DNA of 64,000 nucleotides, taken from the NCBI RefSeq assembly GCF_026230105.1, contig NC_079475.1:32362086-32426085 (forward strand), in the 5' to 3' direction. The notes beneath the pieces were generated by a model. The model was not told the DNA's origin, did not search any database, and saw only the letters and a list, made by a program, of their open reading frames with translations. Numbering within the stretch: position 1 is the first letter of the stretch; each line of letters opens with the position of its first letter. Below are positions 1 to 11,216 of the stretch, in pieces. The stretch is from Diorhabda sublineata. Taxonomy: Eukaryota; Arthropoda; Insecta; Coleoptera; Chrysomelidae. Made by a program: the position numbers and the translations under genes.

Positions 1-653
1 CCAAAACTATATAGAATGATGATATAATAAACGCTTGTAAAGAAAATAATACAAAAGGCCAGTTTCGAAAGTTTATTAAATCGTAGAAATAAACTTTTTG
101 GACATATTTTTTTTACCGACTTACCGATGGTATTAAGTGGGAAAATAAAACAAAACTAAATTATATCATATTGAATTTTATACTTAGTATGTAAGTTCTA
201 TAGAAAATTATGGGTTATCCAATTAAGGTACAGAAAAAGGCAATGGCAGTTCCTCGACAAAAACTAAAGATCATGAGATATAGGAGAGTTTTTTCTAAAT
301 TTCAACGAAGAGAATTAATAGTATAAAGCCAGAACAACATTATTAATTCAAATTTAACATAAAAAAGTTATAGTGGACTTATGTACAATTCAATGAAATT
401 ATCTAGTTACTTCCTTGGAATGAGTCCCTATTCTGTATACTAATCTATGTACGGATTCACCACCAGTAAGTTTTCGCGAGAATTCAGTTCTTTTGTATGT
501 ATCCGAAAACAATATAATCATTCAAAAACAGACTGATTTTAATTGTACATACCACCATAGTAGGGAAGTTATTTCCTTTCCAACGTCGATTTGAACTCTA
601 TCAAGGATCGTCGGATATTACAGCGAAAGCAACATATATCAAAATATAATAAG
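1..653. other. AT-rich intergenic DNA, no gene seen
   Basis: I see no open frame with recognisable protein similarity, no RNA gene and no repeat arms in this stretch. It ends at the TTAA target site of the piggyBac-like element. Confidence 0.5.
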
Positions 654-657
654 TTAA

Positions 658-671
658 CACGTTGACGGACA
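658..671 (+). repeat. left TIR of the piggyBac-like element
   Basis: CACGTTGACGGACA directly follows TTAA; it is the exact inverse of 3020-3033. Confidence 0.93.
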
Positions 672-1216
672 ATTGCGGCTATAGCCGTCAAAGCGAAGTT
701 CACAATGTGGCATGACTGCTATAGCCGTCCAAAACGAAACGGTCGTTTTTAGACACTATGGCTATAGCAGCACAAATGTGCACTTACTGGCGTATACGTA
801 GAAGCATAGTGTCGTGTTTTGAAAACATCTTTTTAGGTTGAAGTTCATATTTCACCTGTTATACGAGTTGCAGATTCAGTATGCACGTGGTTGTGAAGGG
901 AGTAGTGCGATCGTGTTTTCTATTGAATTTATAGTTCTTATTGATACGTTTAACGATATTTATTATTATTTATATAACTACACTGGTATGTATTTGTTTA
1001 TTATTCATTTTATACTTTAAACAGAAATAAAAAAACAAAATTTAGCATTTTAGGTTAGGTTAACGATACTATAGGTTATACTGTTTACTTTTTTTTTGGT
1101 TTTACATTTGAAATATAAATAAATAATGATAATGTAAATGATAAATATATATTATATATATAATATACAATAAATAATAATACAAAATAAAATGTTTTAT
1201 TCAATATTTACAGAAA

Positions 1217-2667
1217 ATGGACAGTTGGGAAAAAGATCAGGCTAGGCTGCTGAAGATTGTTGAGGAAATGAATAGTGGATCAAGCAACAGTGAGTCTGAA
1301 TCTGATGCTGACAATGCTGAAAATAACAATTCGGATAGTGAAGATGATGAATCAACTACAGATGAGGAATATGAAGCACCAGAAGAACCAGAAAATGATG
1401 AGACATGGCATACCAATACAACATCTATAAGAAACTTTTCTTTTGATGCAGATGCCGCTGGGATTCTTTTGGATATAGAAGAAAATGTTTCTCCAATTCA
1501 GGTTTTTGAAAAAATATGGGATGACCAAGTAATGGAAATGATTATAAAATCTACGAATGATTACGGCATAAAACTTTGCAATCAAGCACGGCCACATACA
1601 AGGCATAGTAGAAAGGCAAATTTCAAAAATACTGATATGATCGAAATGAGAAAGTTTTTAGGTTTGTGTTTGCTTCAGTCCCAGCTAAAATTCTCCAGCG
1701 TTAGAAAACTCTTTTCCATTGATGCATTACATTACCACCCAGCATTTCCGTCACAAATGTCTGGAAGGAGGTTTGAGCAAATATTGAGGTGTTTTTGTGT
1801 TGAGGAAGAAAATTCAAACGACCCTTTGAGGAAAATAAAAATATTTCTTGATTTGCTCATACAAAAGTTTGCGAATGCATATGCACCAAATGAAGCATTA
1901 TCATTAGATGAATCGTTGTTATTATTTCGAGGAAGGCTTTATTTTCGCACGTACATGAAAGGCAAAAAGGCAAAATACGGAATTAAATTCTATGAACTTT
2001 GTTCAGCTCAAGGTTACGTTTTGAATATAGAAGTATACAAAGGCCATCGAGAAAACGATGAAAACATGACAACTATTGAAAGTCTTGTGATGCGACGCCA
2101 AAATCAGACTTATGTGTCCAAATGGAAAGATAAACGGGATGTGCTATGTCTAACAATAGCTTACCACCCAAGCATGATAAACACAGCTAACCGGCGACAA
2201 CAGGAAAAGAGAAAACCAATTGAAATAGTGAATTATAATCAGAATATGTCAGGTGTAGACAGAGCAGATCAGATGATGTCCTATTATTCCTGTCCACGGA
2301 AGACAATTAGATGGTATAAAAAGGTAATCTTTCATCTACTGGATGTAGCAGTATGGAATTCTTTCTACATCTTTAAAGAAAAGACAGGTTCTCAAATGAA
2401 GTATATAGAGTACAGGGAAGCAATCATACGATCTCTAACTGGTATAGATAATAAAATGAAATCAACAACAATGGAACACAGCATTTTCCTGAGAAAATTT
2501 CACCTCCTGAAAATTATCAGCGAAAAACATATTTTCAGCGTTGTAAACAATGTTATAAACAGGGAATAAGGAAGGAAACATCATATTGCTGCAAGAATTG
2601 CATGTCAAAACCTGCACTGTGTCCTGCACCATGCTTTGAAACATGGCATACCGAAAATAATGTATAA
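1217..2667 (+). pseudogene. piggyBac-like transposase, internally deleted and frameshifted
   Basis: The open frame 1217-2569 encodes 450 aa. It has an acidic Ser/Glu/Asp-rich N-terminus (about residues 15-65), then the DDE_Tnp_1_7-type domain. The first catalytic aspartate lies in SLDESLLLFRGR (D231) and the last in MSGVDRADQM (D348), followed by the family's RWYKK block. The stretch that should lie between about residues 280 and 288, holding the second catalytic Asp and the usual DNxYTS-type motif, is absent; the deletion kept the frame. A frameshift near 2480 also displaces the C-terminal cysteine-rich finger, which can be read in another frame at about 2500-2667 (CKQCYK, CCKNC, CPAPCF). 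Such a protein should not catalyse transposition. Length is below the usual 550-600 aa. Confidence 0.88.
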
Positions 2668-3019
2668 TAATTATAAAATTATAATAAATTTTTTTGTCAT
2701 TTATTTATTTTTGTTTGATTAAGAACTAACATTTCGTGTAAAACTCCCAAAAATACTTTGTTGCATACAAAAATTGCTTGTTTGAACCATTAAACCTGTC
2801 ATTTACGTTTTAAAAATTTTGCTGTTATAGCCGCCATCGTCCTATCACTTAGTGTATAGAGTCCGCTGGCGCCATGACGGTTATAGCCGCAACCTAATTA
2901 AAGGTACTAAATTAATCAAAATTAAGTTTATTTAAGCAGAAAGAGTAAAACTATACTTCTAACATTCTAAAAATCACAAAAACATATAGTGTCAATTTTC
3001 GAACTTCGCTTGTTCCTAC

Positions 3020-3033
3020 TGTCCGTCAACGTG
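3020..3033 (-). repeat. right TIR of the piggyBac-like element
   Basis: Reverse complement of 658-671, followed directly by TTAA. Confidence 0.93.
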
Positions 3034-3154
3034 TTAATCTATGGCTACTGAAAGAAGTAAAATTGATATGAGACTATACTCAATTTGCTCCAAAATGTAA
3101 ATAACTGTTGGTTTTTAAGATCTGAACGTTATAAAAAAGGTAAAATTCTCTATA

Positions 3155-4310
3155 CAGTAGAACCTCACTAATCCGACCTCGGGAAAATTAAAAGTTTACA
3201 ATGAGTAAAAGTTGGCTACATTGATGGAAAAAATGACAAGGCATTCGAAATGTAATTCTTTCCGGCGAGAATCTGTCCGTTAACCAAACAGCTGCTAATA
3301 ATTTTGTACCAAAATTTCAAAACTTGGTTGAAGAGCTTAAACTTTCCCCTGATCAAGTGAATAACATTGATGAGACTAGCTTAAACTACAAAACGCTTCC
3401 TGCAAGAACTCTTGCTGCACAAAAAGAGTCGGTAACTGGTACAAAAATTGCCAACGATAGAATAACAATTGCTCTCTGTAGTAACGCTAATGGCAGTCAC
3501 AAGATGCCATTGTTTGTGATCGGAAAGATAAGAAAACCAAGGGTGTTCAAAAAATTCCTATGGCATTAATGCCTGTATATCATCATAACCAAAAGTCAAC
3601 ATCAATAAATTCCAGCTTCTTTAAAGAATAGTCTTATGGCCAGTTCGTACCTGCCGCTATGGAACACCTAACAGAAAAGAAACTCACTAAACGTGCAATA
3701 TCGTTATTCGACAATGCGCCATCTCATCCATCCGAAGATGAGCTGTTTCTTCCTGCTAACGTAACATGCCTAATCCAATCCATGGACCAAGGTCATTGAG
3801 TGGCTGAAGAAGCGATATCGTCGAAAATACATTGGTTCAATATTAGAGAGGACGACAGCAGCTTGTTTCAAGCGATGAAATCAATAAATATAAAAGATGC
3901 CATATATGCAATTACTGAAGCTTGGGAAGAAATGCCGATATCAACATTTGAAAAATCTTGGTGCAAGCTGTGGCCAAAAATGAATTAAAATAAAAATGAA
4001 ACATTGAACGAAATGAGTGAAGAGAATCAAGATGGAATATCCCGTGCAACAAATGACGAAAGTTAAGACGTAGAATCAAACAATTTTGAATGATTTGCCA
4101 AATTAACAACCGGATGTTGAACCCAGTGACGTAAGTGATCGGATCAGTATAGCTAACGTTGACTGCACAAAGGGAGAATTAACTGACGACCAAATCAATG
4201 ACACTCTAACTCGAGCAACCGATAGGAACGAGAGCGATGATGACAACGAAGACAATGAACCTATGGCTAAACATGCATTTGATACAGTCCTTCAGTACTT
4301 CTAACAAAGC
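3155..4310 (+). pseudogene. Tigger/pogo-type (DDE_1, jerky-like) transposon relic
   Basis: A TA followed by CAGTAGAACCTCACTAATCC at 3155 resembles a Tigger/pogo terminal repeat. The longest intact block, 3324-3569, reads DEISLN-like NIDETSLNYKTLPAR, then KIANDRITIALCSNANGS and LFVIGK, the first part of the DDE_1 core. A second block at about 3708-3796, in other frames, reads DNAPSHPSEDELFLP and then LIQSMDQG, which holds the second catalytic Asp. Acidic tail sequence continues to about 4302. Several frameshifts and stops mean it is dead. I found no matching right terminal repeat. Confidence 0.75.
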
Positions 4311-6547
4311 TCGTTGGCTACCCCTATGGATAGCCAGTGTTGAAATTTAAACCATTGTTAACCTATTGGTGCAAGTGGTCATAAGTCACCTTATTTAATG
4401 GTTGTTTTATTAAATTAATATGCCCAAAATAAAGTTTATTTCCAAACATTTATATTTACTGATCTACATATGGATGAGATACTTCTATCAAATCATGCAT
4501 GAACTATTAATGAAGCGCACTACTATTGTTTAAATGTTTTAGGCGATAGCAAAAAAAAATTCTCCAAAAATATAAGCACACATTGTGGTTATCTTCCACT
4601 AGAGGTATCACCGATTAATAAAAAAAGATGTACATGTATAAATACACTAATTGAATTATTATGAGTAATATAAAACTTATCTCTTAAAATTTAAATAATA
4701 TTTATAACTCAATAAATTAAGATATTAACATTTTTTTACAGGGAGCTTCCAACATAGCAGAGATACCCTCACCAATATTTATATACGGGGTGATACATTA
4801 AAACAATATTTGTCGCCAGGTGTCTGCTCATCATGAGAGAAATTTTTAGTTTTTCCATTGAAATCATGAAGTGGAAATATCTTAAATAATTAGAATTATG
4901 AAAAATTTTATATAAAAATCTGCAAACCACGTTAACCTTACAAATACTATTTATAATTTCATTAGAAAATGCGAATGTTTTTGATGCTAATTAAATCAAA
5001 ATGATTTCACACAAATACCTGATTAGGTATATGTTTTTTATCCTTTTCTAAAAGTAAATGCATTATTTATAAAAAATATGCTGTAATTTCAAGAAGCACT
5101 GAGGTAGATTAGTTTTTAAAAAATTATCAAACACCCAATTAGGGGTGTCTACAAATTACCTCACACGTTGTTTGAGGTATTACTGTAGTTATTATTGTTA
5201 CTAAATGAGTTACTAATTTTTATCACCAAGTAATTGCACCAGTTTTCTTTTATTATTCAAATTATTAGATACTAGTTTAATTTATATCAAATTTATAAAA
5301 AAAAATTAAGACCTGCTGATATTAGTAGTAAATATATCAACAAGAGAACTTTTCTGTTTAATAAATATCAAAAAATGGAATTTATTATAAATTTCAAAAT
5401 AAATAAGGAATATAAACCCCTTATGGCAGTGATTATTTGGCCGCTGTTGATTTTATTTCATGGAAAATATCCATTTGATAAATGTATATTATATAAAAAT
5501 AATTGTTTTCAATAAATCACCCAGTATATTGGAGGATTACCAAAAATTCGGCACAATTTTTAAGTACCTTACCATTTATAAATTTATCCTCTTTTCGGTG
5601 TTAAGCTGCCAGATATCTGCTTTTTTAGAAACGTACCGTATGATTGAAATATATTAAAATCTTTTCATTACTTAAAATGTTTCTAGTTTCAATACGAGTT
5701 GCAAGTTATGTCACCTATAGAAAATTTTTATAATTTATAGAAATGAAAAAATTCTAATTATTCCATATTTAAGTTTGTTTTCAACATAAAAAACACTGAC
5801 TTAAAAAAGAATGAGCAAATTAGAGACATTAATAGGCAATGATATTCCAACGGTTTAGTAGTTATCGATTAATATGTATCAAAATGTTCTAATTGTAACT
5901 AAAAAGAAATATACAGATTTGTAGAATTTTAGGGAACATATAAATATCCATATAAAATCTTTAACACAGACTCAATTACAATCTACCAGTATACTATCAC
6001 AATATATATTTTGATAAGGACTGAAGTAGGTCAAAACTTCAAATTTGTACCTTATTTTTTATTAAAAGAAATTTAAAATCAAGACGATTCATCAAGAAAA
6101 ATATATTATAATAAACTCAACATTTAGGAGGAAGAGAGAATTTTTTTAATCTATAATTCAACAAATGCTTGTCTTGCATAAATATGAGAAAACAAATTGT
6201 TTCGGGATCATCAGATTTATCTCTAGTTGATTTTTTATTGCAAGGAGGTATTGAAAACAAAATGATCATCAATAAATAATCCAACCTGAACTATAATAAA
6301 TTTTGATAATGTTTAATTGTAAGAGGTGTCTACATAAGATTATATTTTGTTAAATATTGTTGACTGTTTTCCATTTCTATTTTGTAAATTATCAATAAGT
6401 TTATTTTTGAATATTTATTTATTCGTTGCCTGAAAAATTTTCAAATTTATTGGTGAGCATAGCAATTAATAAAAGGGCGTGTTTAAATTTATCTCTCTCA
6501 TAACACTTGCTCTGTCATAACTTTGGGAAATCAACTGATCAGGATTT
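4311..6547. other. AT-rich intergenic DNA, nothing recognised
   Basis: Only short low-complexity frames appear on either strand. I see no splice-consistent exons, RNA genes or paired repeat arms. Confidence 0.4.
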
Positions 6548-6751
6548 CTACATACATAAGTTAATGTTTCTTCTATGCATGTCATCATATTCATTAATTT
6601 TTACTAAAAGTCCAAAATTGTTCAATGGGGCTAGTGTTCGGTAAAGTATAACCACTTGGACCATATTGGCAATATCACTTGTTTTATCACTTAGAATAGA
6701 CACAAATTTTGATGGAATTTGTTTTAAATGTGCCTGACACATGGAAACCAT
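6548..6751 (-). pseudogene. hAT-type transposase fragment
   Basis: A 67-residue minus-strand frame contains KFVSILSDKTSDIANMVQVV, which matches the hAT core pattern in which the first catalytic Asp sits in an S-D-(E/K)-(T/S)-(T/S)-D-I block. Nothing else of the element can be followed, so this is an isolated relic. The call rests on one motif. Confidence 0.5.
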
Positions 6752-8457
6752 AATTCTCTTAAATAATTTTGATGTATCTTTAAATATTTTGCTGCAAAGG
6801 ATCCCTCGGTGCTAAATTCAGTGTGGCAGAAAAATTCAAATTTCTTTAAATATACCAGAGTTCAGGGAATCCATAGATAGCAAAGCTCAAAAGCATCACT
6901 AAATTTTTGGATTTTAGATATTATTCTTTACTTGGTCGTTATAAGTTAAATCCTAATTTAGCAGATAAATGATAAATATCTAATACCAAAGTTAATCCTT
7001 TCTGATGCCTCGTCGCTTCCAAATAATAAATATCTAAATCAATGAAGGCTATTACTCATATCACACCCACACAGCCATCATGTTTTTTTCATAAGTTTCC
7101 ATTTATATTCACGACTTTCGTGTTTAGGTACTTTCGTAATTGGTTTCGAAAACTTTTAATCAAGATTTTTACCTCCAAAAGAAAGAAAAGTTGTCTTCAA
7201 ATATTGCACGTTAATGTTGGCTGTTAAATAATCGTTCTATAAATAAAAAAAACTTAATGGCAGAACAGAATTTAATTTTTTCTGCAAGACCTAACAATTT
7301 TTTTCAAGTTAAATTATTTGTTATAGATTTTCTGACAAATAAACTTTTTAATTAATTGAGTTTAAAAAACTAAAGTACTCAATTGAGAATACAGTTAAGT
7401 TTTTTATAATTTATAGCGACGTTTTACTGAAATTCAGACTGATAGGTTGGAATTAATTTAGTTAAATATTTTACAATGGTATTCTTATGCTCCGCAAGAA
7501 ATTGTCCGCTACTATGTTAAGTGAAATTGTACATTATACACAGCTGCATTGTTCTAATATGCTCCAATTTAATTTCTATAGTTCATTGAATAAAACTAGA
7601 GAAGAAACCCAAAACATTCACATTATTACTACGTTGATAAAAATTATTTTTAGTAAGTAAGATTATTTTAGAAAGCATTTTAGATTGTATTAATTGAGAA
7701 CTAATAAAAACCTGCATGATAACAATAAATGAGGTTATTTAAACATTTAGACATTTGTAAATACAATTTTAGTCAATTATTTTATCAAAAGTATTTTATT
7801 CTTAATTTAAGCGCATTCACAACTTAGTTTACTCTAATCAATAACAAAGCAAGTGTTTATTACTTTAAGAGTCAAATATTTCCTTGTATTTGTGTGTATT
7901 TTTAAACTTGTGTTCTAAGAACTAAATTAAATTTAAGCATTTTCATCCTTTCATTTTATTAACCCTTTAAATGCACACATATCCACAATTGCATAAAATT
8001 TAAAAGTTTGGTAAAATGTAGTTGATGTATCGATTTGCTTGAAAATTAATCAAGAATATATTCCGGCAATTGTATACATTATTACTATTAATTTTTCATT
8101 ATTGTATAATGCAGTGTAAAATCAAATTACAATGAGGTAATTAAATTGTAATAAATGCACATAAATTTGTAGTAATTTTATTAATTTTCAAATGTTTTTA
8201 TATGATCTCAAACAATTTTTCATTTTAAAGCATTCATTTATAAAATTTATTTTTCCAAATAAAATTTCCCTGAGTATATATTTATGTATAAAATTTTATA
8301 AAGTGTATTCCACTGCTTATCGAAACAAATAAATACTTATATATCAGAACAATAATTTAAAACAAAATAAGAAGAAACATATTTTTAATTCTTAAAAATT
8401 TGGGATGAAAATTTTATATGGTGAATTATTACTCATTATAATAAAGAATTATATAAT
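6752..8457. other. AT-rich intergenic DNA, nothing recognised
   Basis: Very AT-rich. Small frames such as 7042-7227 have no recognisable content and no supporting splice sites. Confidence 0.4.
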
Positions 8458-8469
8458 ATAGCAGAAAAC

Positions 8470-9093
8470 GTCATTGTTGAAATTATTGACCTTCCTAGAA
8501 TATAATTTCAAATGGTGTTTCGGGTCGAGGACTCAAAATAAAGTCAAATATAAATCAACACACTCTGACCAGACTAGTACTTGATGGTAATAGTTAGAAT
8601 AATTCAAACAGTTATTACCATTCATGCTTTTGTTAATATTTGAAAAGTTCGAAAGTATTCATTCACCGATAGATGTATATTAACAGGAAAATCATCTCTT
8701 CATGCAGGATATGTATTTTATCTTTTGACTGATGTCTAATAATTTAAAAAGGTATGTTGTTTGCACAGGTTTTTACTTATACGTGTATGTATTGGTTTCT
8801 TTAAATGACTTTTTCATTGTTCTTCTGTTTTTTACAACAATGTTCTTATTTGTTAATGTTTCATTTATATATACATGTATAGATATTTATATAGTTACAC
8901 TATCTGGTTATTGTTTTACATTTAATTTCATAATGTTTTGTTTACTTGTTTATCTTCATCAACGTTTGATATAATGTACCATATATTTTAGCCTTAATAA
9001 AGATCAAATAAAAGATCGAAACGTTGGCATGTTAAAAAAACACTTAGGCAGTTTTATTTTGAGTCCTCAACCCACAACACCGGTTGAAATGAC
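8470..9093. mobile_element. 624-bp inverted-repeat element with 12-bp target duplication (Penelope-like?)
   Basis: Directly repeated ATAGCAGAAAAC flanks the element at 8458-8469 and 9094-9105. The ends are inverted repeats: 8511-8542 matches the reverse complement of about 9053-9083 (shared core GAGGACTCAAAATAAA), and the terminal GTCATT is also shared, with an extra ~30 nt in the left arm. Near the right end, GATCGAAACGTTGGCATG (about 9015-9033) resembles phrases common next to Penelope-like elements. There is no usable coding region, so this would be a non-autonomous copy. The target duplication and arms are seen; the Penelope label is inference. Confidence 0.6.
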
Positions 9094-9105
9094 ATAGCAG
9101 AAAAC

Positions 9106-9515
9106 AAAATGACAAATGGAAGATTACATGACAAAAGATGAATATACGGCTAAAGAAGTATTTTGATCCAGATTTAGTTAAGATTCTCAGTAGTACTTGA
9201 AAATTTTCATTTTTAAAATATGCATCTAAAAGTTCTCATTACTTAAAATTCTAGAAAATGTAAGGTAAGCCTCAATCAAGGTAAGTTAAACCAGAATTCT
9301 CCTAACCATAATAAGATAACATCAATGTGAGATATAAACTTTAATTGTTCTCCTATTTTTTTAAAATCATCTGCAGATTTTTTTGAGTTCATATAAAAAC
9401 ATCAACAGAACAGGAAGTATCTTCAAATATAAAATTTAACCAAAAGATAATTTTTTGGTTATAAAGTTGTCAAAATTCTGAGATTAGAAGAAGTTTTATC
9501 AAAAATCTCTTAGAT
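9106..9515. other. intergenic DNA, nothing recognised
   Basis: No frame, RNA gene or repeat arm that I can support. Confidence 0.35.
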
Positions 9516-9521
9516 GTTAGG

Positions 9522-9699
9522 TTTGTTCCAACCTACTAGTCTGGACCGTTCTTGGAACGGTTATTGGAATAAATGATATTTTCTGTGCAATCTCCGGCTA
9601 TGTCGGTTGGAACACAAAACAGAACCGTTGGAGCATTTAATCTCTATTGTGCAGAAGTGTCACTGTACCAATGAAAGTTTTTTGATGGGTTGGAACAAA
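9522..9699. repeat. ~180-bp MITE-like palindromic element
   Basis: TTTGTTCCAACC at 9522-9533 is exactly inverted at 9688-9699, with partial matching on both sides. Internal copies of the (C/G)GTTGGAAC-type motif (about 9547-9570 and 9607-9635) give further self-complementarity. There is no coding region. The superfamily is unknown and no clear target duplication was found. Confidence 0.45.
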
Positions 9700-9799
9700 T
9701 CTGTTGAAACTGTAGTGGAATACAAAAGAAACAGATTTTTTGTCACAAAATAGATTATTTCCAATCTCAGAAATACTCTGAATTGACCTTTATGATTAA

Positions 9800-10111
9800 A
9801 TTAAAACTACGAGAACGGCCAAAGGAACAAAATCGCTTAGATCACTTCAAGGGAGTTGTGTATTGAAAAGGGCATTGAAGAATTTTTTCCATTATAATAA
9901 TCTGCAATTATTGAATGTACACAAATCTATATTGTGTACTAATGCCTTTGATTGTTCACCAAAAATATCTGATCTCTCTCAGTATAAAACAAAGGAGAGA
10001 AGATTTAAAAAAAATATTTTGAAATTGTTTGAAAGCCATACCAGAGTATTGGCATCAGATATTTTTGGAAATAAAAATTTACGTAAAAATTCAACAAATT
10101 CTGTGAAATGA
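9800..10111 (+). other. unassigned open frame beside the 3' end of Rab6
   Basis: The frame is open from 9800 to the stop at 10109-10111, over 100 codons, with no in-frame ATG upstream of the visible coding-like stretch. It contains FFHYNNLQLLNVHKS and a basic region KERRFKKNILKLFESH. I do not recognise it. It converges on Rab6, leaving about 130 nt between stop codons. It could be a last exon, a transposon scrap or chance; composition alone does not decide. Confidence 0.2.
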
Positions 10112-10240
10112 GACAAGCCACATCAAGAGCAGTATGTTATCATTGCTTGAAGATGTCACTTGAATGTCAGTGTCAGTAACTAGGCAATCAAGCACAAAAG
10201 TGGATAATTTGATTCTGATATACGAATGTATATAACATAT

Positions 10241-11216
10241 TCAACATGCACATCCACCATCAGGATCTTTAAGTTCACTGGGAGTATCTTTCAGTACAAC
10301 TTCTTGCATATCTTCTGGTGGTTTATTTTCTGTTGAATCCATACCTAAGATATAAAAATATGATATCACTGATTAACACATAATTGATTTTCATTGTCAT
10401 ATCCCCAATTATTATACTGTATTATATTTTGTAGTCTAAATTCAATATCAAAAAAACTGGGCTGAATTCCAAATAATAGAAAAAGTTATGACTCGAACAG
10501 TAAACATCATATAGTTATCCTTCAGTTGTTTCCTCAATTTTCTTTTCACACCCACAATAATACACAGAGAAGAAGTACCCGAGAGAATGAAAGCATTTGT
10601 CAACAACAATAGAATAGTTCATTCATAGTTTTTATACAAATATAATCATTTGTGTAATAGAGCATAGAATAAGTTACAAAAATCACTAACCTGGTAAAGC
10701 GGCAGCAACCCTTCTAAAAAGTTGTTTAACATTGTAGCCTGCTTTTGCACTAGTTTCTATGAACATTACATTTAATTCTTTTGCTTTCCGCTCTCCTTCT
10801 TCACTATTAACTTGTCGTTTATCAGATAAATCAGTTTTATTACCAACAAGCATTATAATGACGTCACTACCTCTCTCTGTTCTAACATCATCAATCCATT
10901 TTGAAGTTTGATGAAATGAATTGGCATTAGTAATGTCATAGACCACTACAGCTACAGTTGAGTCTCTTATGTAAGAAGGAATCAACGATCTGAATCTTTC
11001 TTGTCCAGCAGTGTCCCATAGTTGCAGCCTTACTGTTCTGTCTTCTAGGTACATTGTCTTTGAAAGAAAATCTATGCCAATTGTTGCTTGGTAGGTGTTG
11101 TCAAAGCTGTCATACATAAATCTTGTTATAAGAGAGGTTTTACCAACGCTTTGTTCACCTAGAAAGACTAGTTTGAATTTGCGAAGTGGATTTCCAAAAT
11201 CTCCAGAAGTCGACAT
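10241..11216 (-). CDS. Rab6: Rab6 small GTPase (Golgi trafficking)
   Basis: Two coding exons: 11216-10691 (ATG to a GTTAGT donor) and 10344-10241, joined in phase 1, giving 209 aa, close to the usual 208. The G-protein boxes are all visible: P-loop GEQSVGKT (residues ~20-27), switch I with YQATIGIDF, WDTAGQERF (switch II), NKTD, and ETSAKA. The protein ends GGCAC, the Rab CxC prenylation signal, supplied by the second exon. Rab6 cycles between GTP and GDP forms and recruits effectors for retrograde and intra-Golgi vesicle transport. Within the Rab family, the N-terminal NPLRKFKLVFLGEQ and the effector region mark Rab6 rather than Rab5 or Rab1. The first exon alone would end at a stop inside the intron (LPG*), which explains a 176-codon frame. 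A non-coding 5' exon upstream of 11216 is likely but not located. Confidence 0.96.

Larger units (their letters stand above)
658..3033 (+). mobile_element. piggyBac-like DNA transposon (complete ends, defective transposase)
   Basis: Both ends carry the same 14-bp terminal inverted repeat, CACGTTGACGGACA (658-671, and its reverse complement at 3020-3033). Each end abuts a TTAA (654-657 and 3034-3037), the piggyBac target-site signature. A palindromic subterminal motif around GGCTATAGCCG recurs just inside both ends (about 677-690, 719-730, 768-777, 2823-2835 and 2878-2890); such motifs are probable transposase binding sites. The element is about 2.4 kb and carries one transposase frame on the plus strand. 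Boundaries are directly visible; superfamily assignment rests on TTAA plus the protein. Confidence 0.93.

Noticed and set aside
838..1020. 60-codon frame upstream of the piggyBac transposase
   Set aside because: It starts on a non-ATG codon, is low-complexity and lies in the subterminal region of the transposon; chance frame.
1352..1606. 84-codon minus-strand frame inside the piggyBac transposase
   Set aside because: Antisense shadow of the acidic, GAA/GAT-rich transposase N-terminus.
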